A stretch of DNA of 38,415 bases from Oscillospiraceae bacterium (GTDB lineage Bacteria > Bacillota > Clostridia > Oscillospirales > Oscillospiraceae). Positions 32,195-38,415 of the stretch are shown here, piece after piece. The position numbers and the translations under genes were made by a program. Location of the stretch: the NCBI GenBank assembly GCA_016302405.1, contig JAEDNR010000009.1, positions 1 to 38,415 of the forward strand, written 5' to 3'. The notes beneath the pieces are model-generated. The model made no database searches and had not been told where the DNA came from. It saw only the letters and a program-made list of their open reading frames with translations. Each line of letters opens with the position of its first letter. The first letter of the stretch is position 1.

Positions 32195-34725
32195 TTCGCG
32201 TCGTACCAGCTTTTTCCGTATTTTGCTTCCGCGGTCAGAGGAACGGACAGGGATGCAACGCTTTCCATCTGGCTGCTGACCAGCGCCGCCACCTGGGGGG
32301 CAATGTCTTCCGGGCACTCAACGATCAGTTCGTCATGAACCTGCAATAGAAGCTGTGCCTCGGGAAAAGACGCGTTCAGCGATTTCTCCACCCGCACCAT
32401 GGCAAGTTTAATGAGGTCCGCCGCCGTTCCCTGGATGGGCGTATTCAGAGCGATCCGCTCCGCCCCCTGGCGAATATTGAAGTTCGTGCTTTTCAGCTCT
32501 GGAATATAGCGCTTTCGGCCGTAGAGGGTGGTAGTAAAGCCGGACTCCCGGGCATCCGCCACCACCTTCTTCATATAGTCCCGGACACCCCGGTAATTGG
32601 CAAGGTAATTGTCGATATACTCCCGGGCTTCATACCGGCTGACGCCGATGTCCTCCGCCAGAGAAAACTCGGAAATGCCGTAGACAATACCGAAGTTGAC
32701 GGCCTTGGCATGGCGGCGCTGGAGGGGCGTCACCTGATCCGCAGGGACACCAAAAACCTGGGCGGCGGTAGCGGTATGAATATCCTCCCCGCCGCAGAAC
32801 GCCCGCTGCATGGCTTCGTCCCCGGCAATATGGGCAAGGACACGCAGCTCGATCTGGCTGTAATCCGCGTCCACCAGGACATAGCCTGGCCTGGGCACAA
32901 ACATCTTCCGGATCTCCGCCCCCAGGTCCGTGCGGACGGGGATATTCTGCAGATTCGGCTCCGTAGAGGACAGCCGCCCGGTAGCGGTTACGAGATTCTG
33001 GAAGGTGGTGTGGATCCGCCCATCCTCCCGGATCTCCCGCACCAGGCCGTCGGCATAGGTTGACTTCAGCTTGGTGAGCATCCGGTAGTCCATAATGGCA
33101 GGAATAATGGGGTGCTTATTTTGAAGCTTTTCCAGCACATCCGCGTTGGTGGAGTAGCCGGTTTTGGTTTTCTTCACTGGGGGCAGGCCCAGCTTCTCAA
33201 AAAGAAGCTCCCCAAGCTGTTTGGTGGAATTGATATTAAAGGGGCCGCCGGAGTAGCCATAAATCAACGCTTCACAGTCCGCGATCCGCTGAGCAAGCAT
33301 CTGTCCAAACTGCTCCAGCTGCTTTCGGTCAATGGCAATGCCCCGCTGCTCCATCCGGAACAGCACATCGCACAGTGGAAGCTCAATATCCCGGTAGAGA
33401 TCCGTCATCCCAGCCTTTTCCAGCTCTGTTTTCAGCACATGGGCAAGGAACCACAGGGCTTCTGCACAGGCGGCAGCGTCCCCGTCCTCCACCGTTGTGC
33501 CCAGGAAATTGGTTGCAAGCTTGGAAACCGGGTAGTCCGATTGGGAGGGATTCAGGTCATAAGCGGCAAGGGCCGTATCAAACAGGACGCTTCCCCAGCC
33601 CAGACCCAGCTCCGTCATACGGTGCATGGATGTCTTGGCATCGTGGAGCACAAGGGCGGCATCCGGCGGGAAGGGCTGTCCTGCCATGGCAAGCTCCATA
33701 GGAGTCAGCGTGCACACGCCCCCCTCCCAGGCAATGCCAACGCTTCCATCGGGCGCAAAATACACAGCATAGGAATCGGCGGTTTCGCAGACACTGTCTT
33801 TCTTTGCAAGAGGTTCTGCTTTCGATTTTGCAGGTGCAGCCGCTTCCCGGTCCGTTCCCCGTAGGCCGTATTTGTCGATAAGCCTGACAAACTCCAGCTT
33901 CTGAAACAGGGAATACAGCTCCGGGCGGTTATAGTCCTTGCGCAGAGCGTCCTCCGGGGCAAAATCGATGGGCGCTTCGGGAATGATGGTTGCCAGATCA
34001 TAGGATAGATATGCATTGTCCTTTCCAGCTTCCAGCTTTTCCCGCAGCTTAGGCCGGATAGAAGCGTCGGTCAGGTTGGCGTAAACCCCATCCAGGCTCC
34101 CGAACCTGGCAAGCAGTTCGCCGGCAGTCTTTGGCCCTACGCCAGCTACACCGGGAATATTGTCAGAGGAATCGCCCATCAGGGCTTTGAGATCAATAAG
34201 CTTTTTCGGTTCAAAGCCGTACTCCTGCTGAAAACGGTCCCGGTCATAGAGCGTGGCCGTCGTCTGTCCGGCCTTGGTGATCACCAGCTTCACATGAACA
34301 TTTTCATCAATGAGCTGCAGGCTGTCACGGTCTCCCGTGACGATGACGCATTCCCAGCCGTTAGCGGAACAGATCTTCCCCACAGTACCGATCACATCGT
34401 CGGCCTCCCAGCCCTGGCAGGCGTAGATGGGGATATTCATGGCCCTGAGCACATCCTTCATTACCGGCATCTGCTGGGCAAGCTCTTCCGGCATGCCGTG
34501 GCGGGTGGCCTTATATCCGTCAAACTTTTTATGCCGGAAAGTGGGTCCGTGGAGGTCAAAGGACACACACACCGCGTCGGGCTGCTCTTCCTTTTCCATC
34601 CGCTCCAGGATGTTCAAAAAGCCATAAATGGCATTGGTATACAGGCCATCCCGGGTCGTCAGGGGCTTTACGCCAAAAAAAGCCCGGTTGATGACGCTGT
34701 TCCCGTCCAGGATCATCAGCTTCAT
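32191..34725 (-). CDS. polA: DNA polymerase I, probably without proofreading
   Basis: It fills gaps and removes RNA primers in replication and repair. It has 844 residues: a 5'-3' exonuclease domain (about 1-290, with GWEADDVIG and GDSSDNIPGVAGVGPKTA), a central 3'-5' exonuclease fold (about 320-450), and the polymerase domain with motif A (VDADYSQIELR), motif B (RRHAKAVNFGIVYG) and motif C (LQVHDELI). In the central domain the D-x-E metal site is not seen (the strand reads YFAPDGSVG), so proofreading is probably lost, as in Taq and Bacillus enzymes. The start ATG 34725 has GGAGAAGAG upstream and overlaps the cysS stop as ATGA. Confidence 0.96.
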   Translation of the reverse strand: MKLMILDGNSVINRAFFGVKPLTTRDGLYTNAIYGFLNILERMEKEEQPDAVCVSFDLHGPTFRHKKFDGYKATRHGMPEELAQQMPVMKDVLRAMNIPIYACQGWEADDVIGTVGKICSANGWECVIVTGDRDSLQLIDENVHVKLVITKAGQTTATLYDRDRFQQEYGFEPKKLIDLKALMGDSSDNIPGVAGVGPKTAGELLARFGSLDGVYANLTDASIRPKLREKLEAGKDNAYLSYDLATIIPEAPIDFAPEDALRKDYNRPELYSLFQKLEFVRLIDKYGLRGTDREAAAPAKSKAEPLAKKDSVCETADSYAVYFAPDGSVGIAWEGGVCTLTPMELAMAGQPFPPDAALVLHDAKTSMHRMTELGLGWGSVLFDTALAAYDLNPSQSDYPVSKLATNFLGTTVEDGDAAACAEALWFLAHVLKTELEKAGMTDLYRDIELPLCDVLFRMEQRGIAIDRKQLEQFGQMLAQRIADCEALIYGYSGGPFNINSTKQLGELLFEKLGLPPVKKTKTGYSTNADVLEKLQNKHPIIPAIMDYRMLTKLKSTYADGLVREIREDGRIHTTFQNLVTATGRLSSTEPNLQNIPVRTDLGAEIRKMFVPRPGYVLVDADYSQIELRVLAHIAGDEAMQRAFCGGEDIHTATAAQVFGVPADQVTPLQRRHAKAVNFGIVYGISEFSLAEDIGVSRYEAREYIDNYLANYRGVRDYMKKVVADARESGFTTTLYGRKRYIPELKSTNFNIRQGAERIALNTPIQGTAADLIKLAMVRVEKSLNASFPEAQLLLQVHDELIVECPEDIAPQVAALVSSQMESVASLSVPLTAEAKYGKSWYDAK

Positions 34726-36137
34726 ACTCTTCTCCACTTGGTCCCCTGGGGGGTATCGATGATCTCGATATGCCGGAAGCGCAGCTCGTCACGGATCATG
34801 TCCGCCTCGGCAAAGTTTTTCTCCTTCTTTGCCTTCGTCCGGGCAGCAATGAGAGCTTCGATCTCCGGATCGGATTCCTCCGCTTCCTCTTTCTTCTGCT
34901 CCTGGCGGTATTTCTCCGCCGCGGGAAGCAGGTTCAGGGAAAGAACGCTGTCAAAATCCTTCAAAAGAGCTACCTTAGTGGCGTCATTGCACTTGGCTTT
35001 CAGCACATCGTACACGGCGGTAACAGCCAGGGAGGTGTTCAGATCGGCATTCAGGGCGGAGACAAAGCGCTGCTTGAGGCCCTCAAAGGTCTCCACGCTC
35101 ACTTTGCCCTCAGGATTCAGGGACGCAATCTTTGCAATCAGTTTCTGATACGCCGCGGCGGCATTGTCCAGATTCTCCCAGGAGAATACCAGGTTCCGGC
35201 GGTAATGGCTCTGCAGGCAGAAAAGCCGGTAGACCATGGGATCATAGCCCTTGCTCTCCAGGAGGGACACCGTGAGGAACTCGCCCTTGGACTTGCTCAT
35301 TTTCCCGGTCTCGGTATTCAGATGGTGAACATGGAACCAATAATTGCACCATTTATGCCCCAGGTAGCTTTCGGACTGGGCAATCTCGTTGGTGTGGTGA
35401 GGAAAAGCGTTGTCAATGCCGCCGGCGTGAATGTCCAGATCCTCACCCAGATGCTTCATAGAGATGCAGGAGCACTCGATATGCCAGCCGGGATAGCCCA
35501 CGCCCCAGGGAGAATCCCACTTGAGGGCCTGGTCCTCAAACTTGGATTTGGTAAACCACAGGACAAAGTCATTCTTGTTCCGCTTGTTGGGATCCTCCTC
35601 CACGCCCTCCCGGACGCCCACCGCCAGATCCTCCTGGTCGTGGTCATTGAAGACATAGTACTCTTTCAGCGTGGAGGTGTCAAAGTAAACATTGCCCCCG
35701 GCGATATAGGCGCAGCCCTTGTCAAGGAGGGTGCTGACCATGTTTATATACTCCGGAATGCAGTTCGTGGCGGGCTCCACCACGTCGGGCCGCTTGATAT
35801 TCAGCTTGTCGCAGTCGGAGAAAAACGCGTCGGTGTAGAATTGGGCGATCTCCATCACCGTCTTGTGCTCCCGGCGGGCGCCCTTTAGCATTTTGTCCTC
35901 GCCGGTATCGGCGTCGGAGGCCAGGTGGCCCACGTCGGTGATATTCATGACACGCTTTACGTTATAGCCCACATAACGCAGGGATTTTTCCAGCACATCC
36001 TCCATAATATAGGAGCGGAGGTTGCCGATGTGGGCGTAGTGGTATACCGTCGGGCCGCAGGTGTACATTTTCACCTGGTCCGGGTGGTTGGGTACAAACA
36101 GCTCTTTTTTGTGGGTCAGAGAATTATACAGATACAT
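34722..36137 (-). CDS. cysS: Cysteinyl-tRNA synthetase
   Basis: It charges tRNA-Cys with cysteine. The 471 residues are usual for this class I synthetase. The first zinc Cys is in MYTCGPTVY, followed by the HIGH-type HIGNLRSY; further zinc ligands lie in HIECSCISMKHLG; the KMSKS loop reads KMSKSKGE. Start ATG 36137 follows AAAGGAG by seven bases; the open frame upstream runs into the T-box leader and is not coding. It heads a four-gene chain with overlapping stops and starts, under a T-box leader. Confidence 0.97.
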   Translation of the reverse strand: MYLYNSLTHKKELFVPNHPDQVKMYTCGPTVYHYAHIGNLRSYIMEDVLEKSLRYVGYNVKRVMNITDVGHLASDADTGEDKMLKGARREHKTVMEIAQFYTDAFFSDCDKLNIKRPDVVEPATNCIPEYINMVSTLLDKGCAYIAGGNVYFDTSTLKEYYVFNDHDQEDLAVGVREGVEEDPNKRNKNDFVLWFTKSKFEDQALKWDSPWGVGYPGWHIECSCISMKHLGEDLDIHAGGIDNAFPHHTNEIAQSESYLGHKWCNYWFHVHHLNTETGKMSKSKGEFLTVSLLESKGYDPMVYRLFCLQSHYRRNLVFSWENLDNAAAAYQKLIAKIASLNPEGKVSVETFEGLKQRFVSALNADLNTSLAVTAVYDVLKAKCNDATKVALLKDFDSVLSLNLLPAAEKYRQEQKKEEAEESDPEIEALIAARTKAKKEKNFAEADMIRDELRFRHIEIIDTPQGTKWRRV

Positions 36138-36190
36138 AGGGGGTCTCCTTTCCGAAACATCCATATTATTTGCAGGTATTTTTGATAAAT

Positions 36191-36385
36191 AAAAAACGCC
36201 TCTTATACATTCTGTACAAGAGGCGGTGAATGACCGCGGTTCCACTCTCATTTATCCCTTTGACTATTCCCCGCTCCCGGGCGCACTTTCCCGAAGACCG
36301 CCGCCGTCCGGGCTTCCAGCCAGTGACCCGGGCTCTCTGGAGGGTGTCTTCGGTACTCTTCCCATTCATCGCAGATTGTATATAT
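36191..36385 (-). ncRNA. T-box leader of cysS
   Basis: On the minus strand the 14-nt-type T-box sequence GTGGAACCGCGG (near 36245-36234) lies just before a terminator stem (arms 36197-36204 and 36218-36225) with six T residues (36196-36191). An upstream stem region with GGGAAGAGTA is typical of stem I. Uncharged tRNA would pair and favour read-through. A TGC at about 36285-36283 could be the Cys specifier, but I cannot prove its register. Confidence 0.88.
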
Positions 36386-36413
36386 AGTACCATTCCCCCC
36401 TGTGCCTTGTCAA
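36384..36413 (-). promoter_or_regulatory. Promoter of the cysS-polA-rimI-tsaD chain
   Basis: On the minus strand a perfect TTGACA (36413-36408) and TACTAT (36389-36384) are 18 bp apart, immediately before the T-box leader. Confidence 0.7.
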
Positions 36414-36513
36414 GTAGCAAACCGGGTCCCTAAGTTCCGATTTGTACGCTTTGTATAATGGCAAAATATGGAATGAATGGAAAGAAGTGAATTATTAATA
36501 AATTCTTATCCTA

Positions 36514-36543
36514 TTGACAATCCCCCTGGTGAAAGGGTATAAT
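36514..36543 (+). promoter_or_regulatory. Promoter of the SH3b lipoprotein
   Basis: Perfect TTGACA (36514-36519) and perfect TATAAT (36538-36543) with an 18-bp spacer; a GGGAGG ribosome site follows. Confidence 0.85.
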
Positions 36544-36576
36544 AGCGTAAAGAAAAATAGAAAGGGAGGTAACGAT

Positions 36577-37701
36577 ATGAATTACCCCTGCACGAGAAAA
36601 AATGCTCTGCGCCGGCTCCTTTCCCTGACCGCTGCGCTGGTGCTCCTTTCTTCGCTGCTTGCCGGCTGCTTCGGCAAAGGCAAGGAACCCGATCCCACCG
36701 ATGATACCGGAAATCTTCCCAATCTGGTAGACGAATCAACCACACCGTCTTCCGATTCTTCCTCCGCCCCCACCGATGCTGACATTCCGGAGAATACCGC
36801 GATCGTGAAGGTGCAGGTCAACGTCCGCTCCTCGCCCAGCAACACCGCCCCTGTCATCAGTCAGCTGGATGCCGGCGAGCAATCTGAAGTTCTCATGCTC
36901 AAGACGATTCATGGTATTGATTGGGCCTACCTGTCCCAGGGTTGGGTCCCCTGCGAATCTCTGGACATGAGCCATGTCACACTGACTTCCGACTCCACCG
37001 ACACTCCCGCATCCACCGATCCCACGGCGGATACTCCCACAGAAACCACCAAGGCTACTGAACCGGACAATTCCGGCAGCCAGACCTCCACCACCGGCAA
37101 GTCCTACGGCGTTGTCACCGCTACCGAGTTGAACATCCGCAGCAAGGCCGATGTCTCCGGTGATAAAGTCGGAACATATGCCTACGGCACTCGTCTGACT
37201 TTCTCCGAAACCAGCAATGGATGGGGCAAAACCAATAAGGGTTGGGTCAGTCTGAAGTATGTGTACATGGACGGCGATAACGGCTCCAACGGCTGCACCG
37301 GTGTTGTAACCGCCAGCAGCGGACTGAACGTCCGCAGCGGTCCCGGTTCCAACTATGATAAGATCAAGACCCTGGCCAAGGGTGATAAGGTCACTGTCAA
37401 GGAACGGATTAAGATTGACGGCACCTACTGGGGCTATGCCAGCGGCGGCTGGATCTGCATGGATTATGTGGATGTGGATGGCGAGACCAACAATAATAAC
37501 ACCACAACTACCACAGGCAACGGCACCGTCACCGGCAACGGTCTGTACATTCGCAGCGGCGCAGGTACGGACTATGATACCGTCGGTTCCCTCAAGAAAG
37601 GCGACCGGGTCACCATTCAGGAGACCCAGACTGTAGACGGCGTCAAATGGGGCCGTATCAGCCAGGGCTGGATCTGCCTGACCTATGTAAAGATGGATTG
37701 A
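36577..37701 (+). CDS. Lipoprotein with four bacterial SH3 domains
   Basis: The 374-residue protein has a lipoprotein signal, basic start then LLSSLLAGC (Cys near residue 30), so it should be fixed to the outer membrane face by a lipid. A Ser/Thr/Pro/Asp linker follows, then four SH3b repeats: VKVQVNVRSSPS (about 70-125), VVTATELNIRSKAD (about 180-232), VVTASSGLNVRSGPG (about 240-300) and VTGNGLYIRSGAG (about 315-374). Thr-rich linkers (DSTDTPASTDPT and similar) separate them. SH3b domains bind cell-wall peptides; no enzymatic domain is present, so it may be a wall-sensing or targeting protein. GGGAGG before ATG 36577 sets the start. Confidence 0.9.
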   Translation: MNYPCTRKNALRRLLSLTAALVLLSSLLAGCFGKGKEPDPTDDTGNLPNLVDESTTPSSDSSSAPTDADIPENTAIVKVQVNVRSSPSNTAPVISQLDAGEQSEVLMLKTIHGIDWAYLSQGWVPCESLDMSHVTLTSDSTDTPASTDPTADTPTETTKATEPDNSGSQTSTTGKSYGVVTATELNIRSKADVSGDKVGTYAYGTRLTFSETSNGWGKTNKGWVSLKYVYMDGDNGSNGCTGVVTASSGLNVRSGPGSNYDKIKTLAKGDKVTVKERIKIDGTYWGYASGGWICMDYVDVDGETNNNNTTTTTGNGTVTGNGLYIRSGAGTDYDTVGSLKKGDRVTIQETQTVDGVKWGRISQGWICLTYVKMD

Positions 37702-37710
37702 TTTTCCTAT

Positions 37711-37730
37711 GGGGCCTCTTCGGAGGCCCC
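37711..37730 (+). terminator. Terminator hairpin with TTCG loop
   Basis: GGGGCCTC and GAGGCCCC enclose a TTCG tetraloop just after the lipoprotein stop. The T run after it is short. Positions 37731-37905 hold nothing that I can name. Confidence 0.7.
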
Positions 37731-37909
37731 TGATTCTATGTATAAATGTCGTATGGTCCTTCCTACAGCGTTATACATACAATTAAGCTGTCCGATTTTT
37801 TTGTGTTCTCTCCGGTGTTTCTCGTCAGTGACAAAGCATACTCCATAAAAGCTTTTTGGAACCGCGATCTGGGTGCAACGCTTCTTGGAATCTTCCGCGT
37901 TATTACTAG

Positions 37910-38069
37910 GGCAGCACCGCATAATGGGGCAAGGAGATTCGGCGAGAGATTTTGACCCGAGCGAAAGTATGAAAATGCGGGAATACTGGATGTATTTCCC
38001 ATTTTTCATACTGCACGATTGGGGCAAAAGATCCACCGAAGCCCGCAGTCCCCATTGTGCGGTGTTGCC
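37910..38069 (+). mobile_element. MITE-like hairpin element, copy A
   Basis: This 160-bp non-coding element has terminal inverted repeats of 20 bp with two differences (GGCAGCACCGCATAAT at the left, GGCAACACCGCACAAT at the right when read inwards). It is flanked by a perfect CTAG duplication (37906-37909 and 38070-38073). Inside, arms at about 37967-37986 and 37992-38012 form a second stem. It is homologous along its length to copy B at 18130-18280, which lies in the opposite orientation. No open frame of note is inside. Confidence 0.8.
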
Positions 38070-38113
38070 CTAGGTTTCCCGGTGAGAATCCTCCGGATGC
38101 TGGTTTTTTTCCC

Positions 38114-38142
38114 TTGACAAAATAGATGGGGTGTGCTAGAAT
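38114..38142 (+). promoter_or_regulatory. Promoter of tRNA-Ser(GCT)
   Basis: Perfect TTGACA (38114-38119) and TAGAAT (38137-38142) with a 17-bp spacer. Confidence 0.85.
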
Positions 38143-38174
38143 ACTCAGGCAGTCAAGTAAATATTATTTTATTC

Positions 38175-38266
38175 GGAGTGATACCCAAGAGGCCGAAGGG
38201 GCTCCCCTGCTAAGGGAGTAGGCGTCTAAAAAGCGCGCGAGGGTTCAAATCCCTCTCACTCCGCCA
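38175..38266 (+). tRNA. tRNA-Ser (anticodon GCT)
   Basis: The acceptor arm GGAGTGA pairs with TCACTCC; the anticodon stem CTCCC/GGGAG encloses CTGCTAA with GCT at 38209-38211; a long variable arm is present; the T arm reads GAGGGTTCAAATCCCTC; and CCA is encoded (38264-38266). It reads AGC/AGT codons. Confidence 0.96.
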
Positions 38267-38270
38267 TTGG

Positions 38271-38303
38271 AAAACCGCCTGGAATCAGATTCCGGGCGGT
38301 TTT
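38271..38303 (+). terminator. Terminator of tRNA-Ser(GCT)
   Basis: AAAACCGCC pairs with GGCGGTTTT, and GGAAT with ATTCC inside it, giving a long stem with a TTTT end. Confidence 0.9.
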
Positions 38304-38331
38304 GCTGTTGTATTGTCCAAGTGGTTATAGA

Positions 38332-38361
38332 ATCATCTCCACCCGAATGGGTGGAGATGAT
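38332..38361. repeat. Perfect 13-bp hairpin
   Basis: ATCATCTCCACCC (38332-38344) and its exact inverse (38349-38361) enclose GAAT. No T run follows. It lies directly before a partial dispersed repeat and may be part of it. Confidence 0.55.
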
Positions 38362-38415
38362 AGAGCCTGTCGAAAAACCGGTCATTGCGAACCAGTCCGC
38401 TTAAGTGGTGTGGCA
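38362..38415. repeat. Truncated dispersed repeat at the window edge
   Basis: The end of the window contains GTCATTGCGAACCAGTCCGC and then TGGTGTGGCA. This type of short repeat is scattered through many gut clostridial chromosomes, in my recollection. The window stops inside it, so its extent cannot be judged. Confidence 0.4.

Noticed and set aside
1..38415. CRISPR array
   Set aside because: I saw no set of regularly spaced direct repeats with unique spacers; the only tandem repeats are short or inside coding regions.

Overview
The window looks like a chromosome segment from a gut-type Gram-positive anaerobe of the class Clostridia, most plausibly an Oscillospiraceae relative (inference from gene content; no 16S is present). 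The reasons are sortases and LPXTG-anchored pilins, strong AGGAGG-type ribosome sites, a cysS T-box leader, an anaerobic NrdG activase, a GH13_8-type branching enzyme and moderately high G+C coding DNA.

Left part (1-4923): a secreted beta-solenoid-like repeat protein (minus strand), a hairpin-rich divergent intergenic region, a GT4 glycosyltransferase (plus strand), and a membrane 4Fe-4S protein (minus strand). Positions 5021-16051 hold one minus-strand sortase-pilus operon. It reads, in transcription order: a cytosolic coiled-coil protein, signal peptidase I, a giant 1909-residue tip adhesin, the major pilin, a class C pilus sortase, a Cna-B minor pilin and a second sortase. Its genes overlap or lie very close together, and it is preceded by a long leader of about 350 nt.

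Middle part (16640-27629): a type Ic aspartate aminotransferase with an operator-like repeat array. Next comes a minus-strand operon of an AI-2E-family permease, nrdG, dut and a eukaryote-type glgB. Divergent from it is a plus-strand run: a TIGR04255-like protein, a YugP-type metalloprotease and a zinc-dependent phospholipase C-like protein. After that an AbrB-type regulator has its own strong promoter, followed by a methionine gamma-lyase-family PLP enzyme and a DMT permease.

Right part (27716-38415): an internal fragment of a phage/ICE polyvalent protein (MuF-C-like and ADP-ribosyltransferase-like domains) next to tRNA-Ser(GGA), a GNAT acetyltransferase, a cluster of DnaA-box-like sites, and the housekeeping chain cysS-polA-rimI-tsaD. 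The four housekeeping genes are joined by three 4-nt ATGA overlaps behind a T-box leader. The window ends with a four-SH3b lipoprotein and tRNA-Ser(GCT).

The least expected structure is a pair of diverged mobile repeats (18130-18280 and 37910-38069, opposite orientations). Each has about 20-bp terminal inverted repeats and a perfect 4-bp target duplication (CTAT and CTAG). Their internal arms carry compensatory changes between the copies, so the whole element appears to be kept as a long hairpin. One copy sits one base past the glgB stop codon. No transposase is visible in the window.
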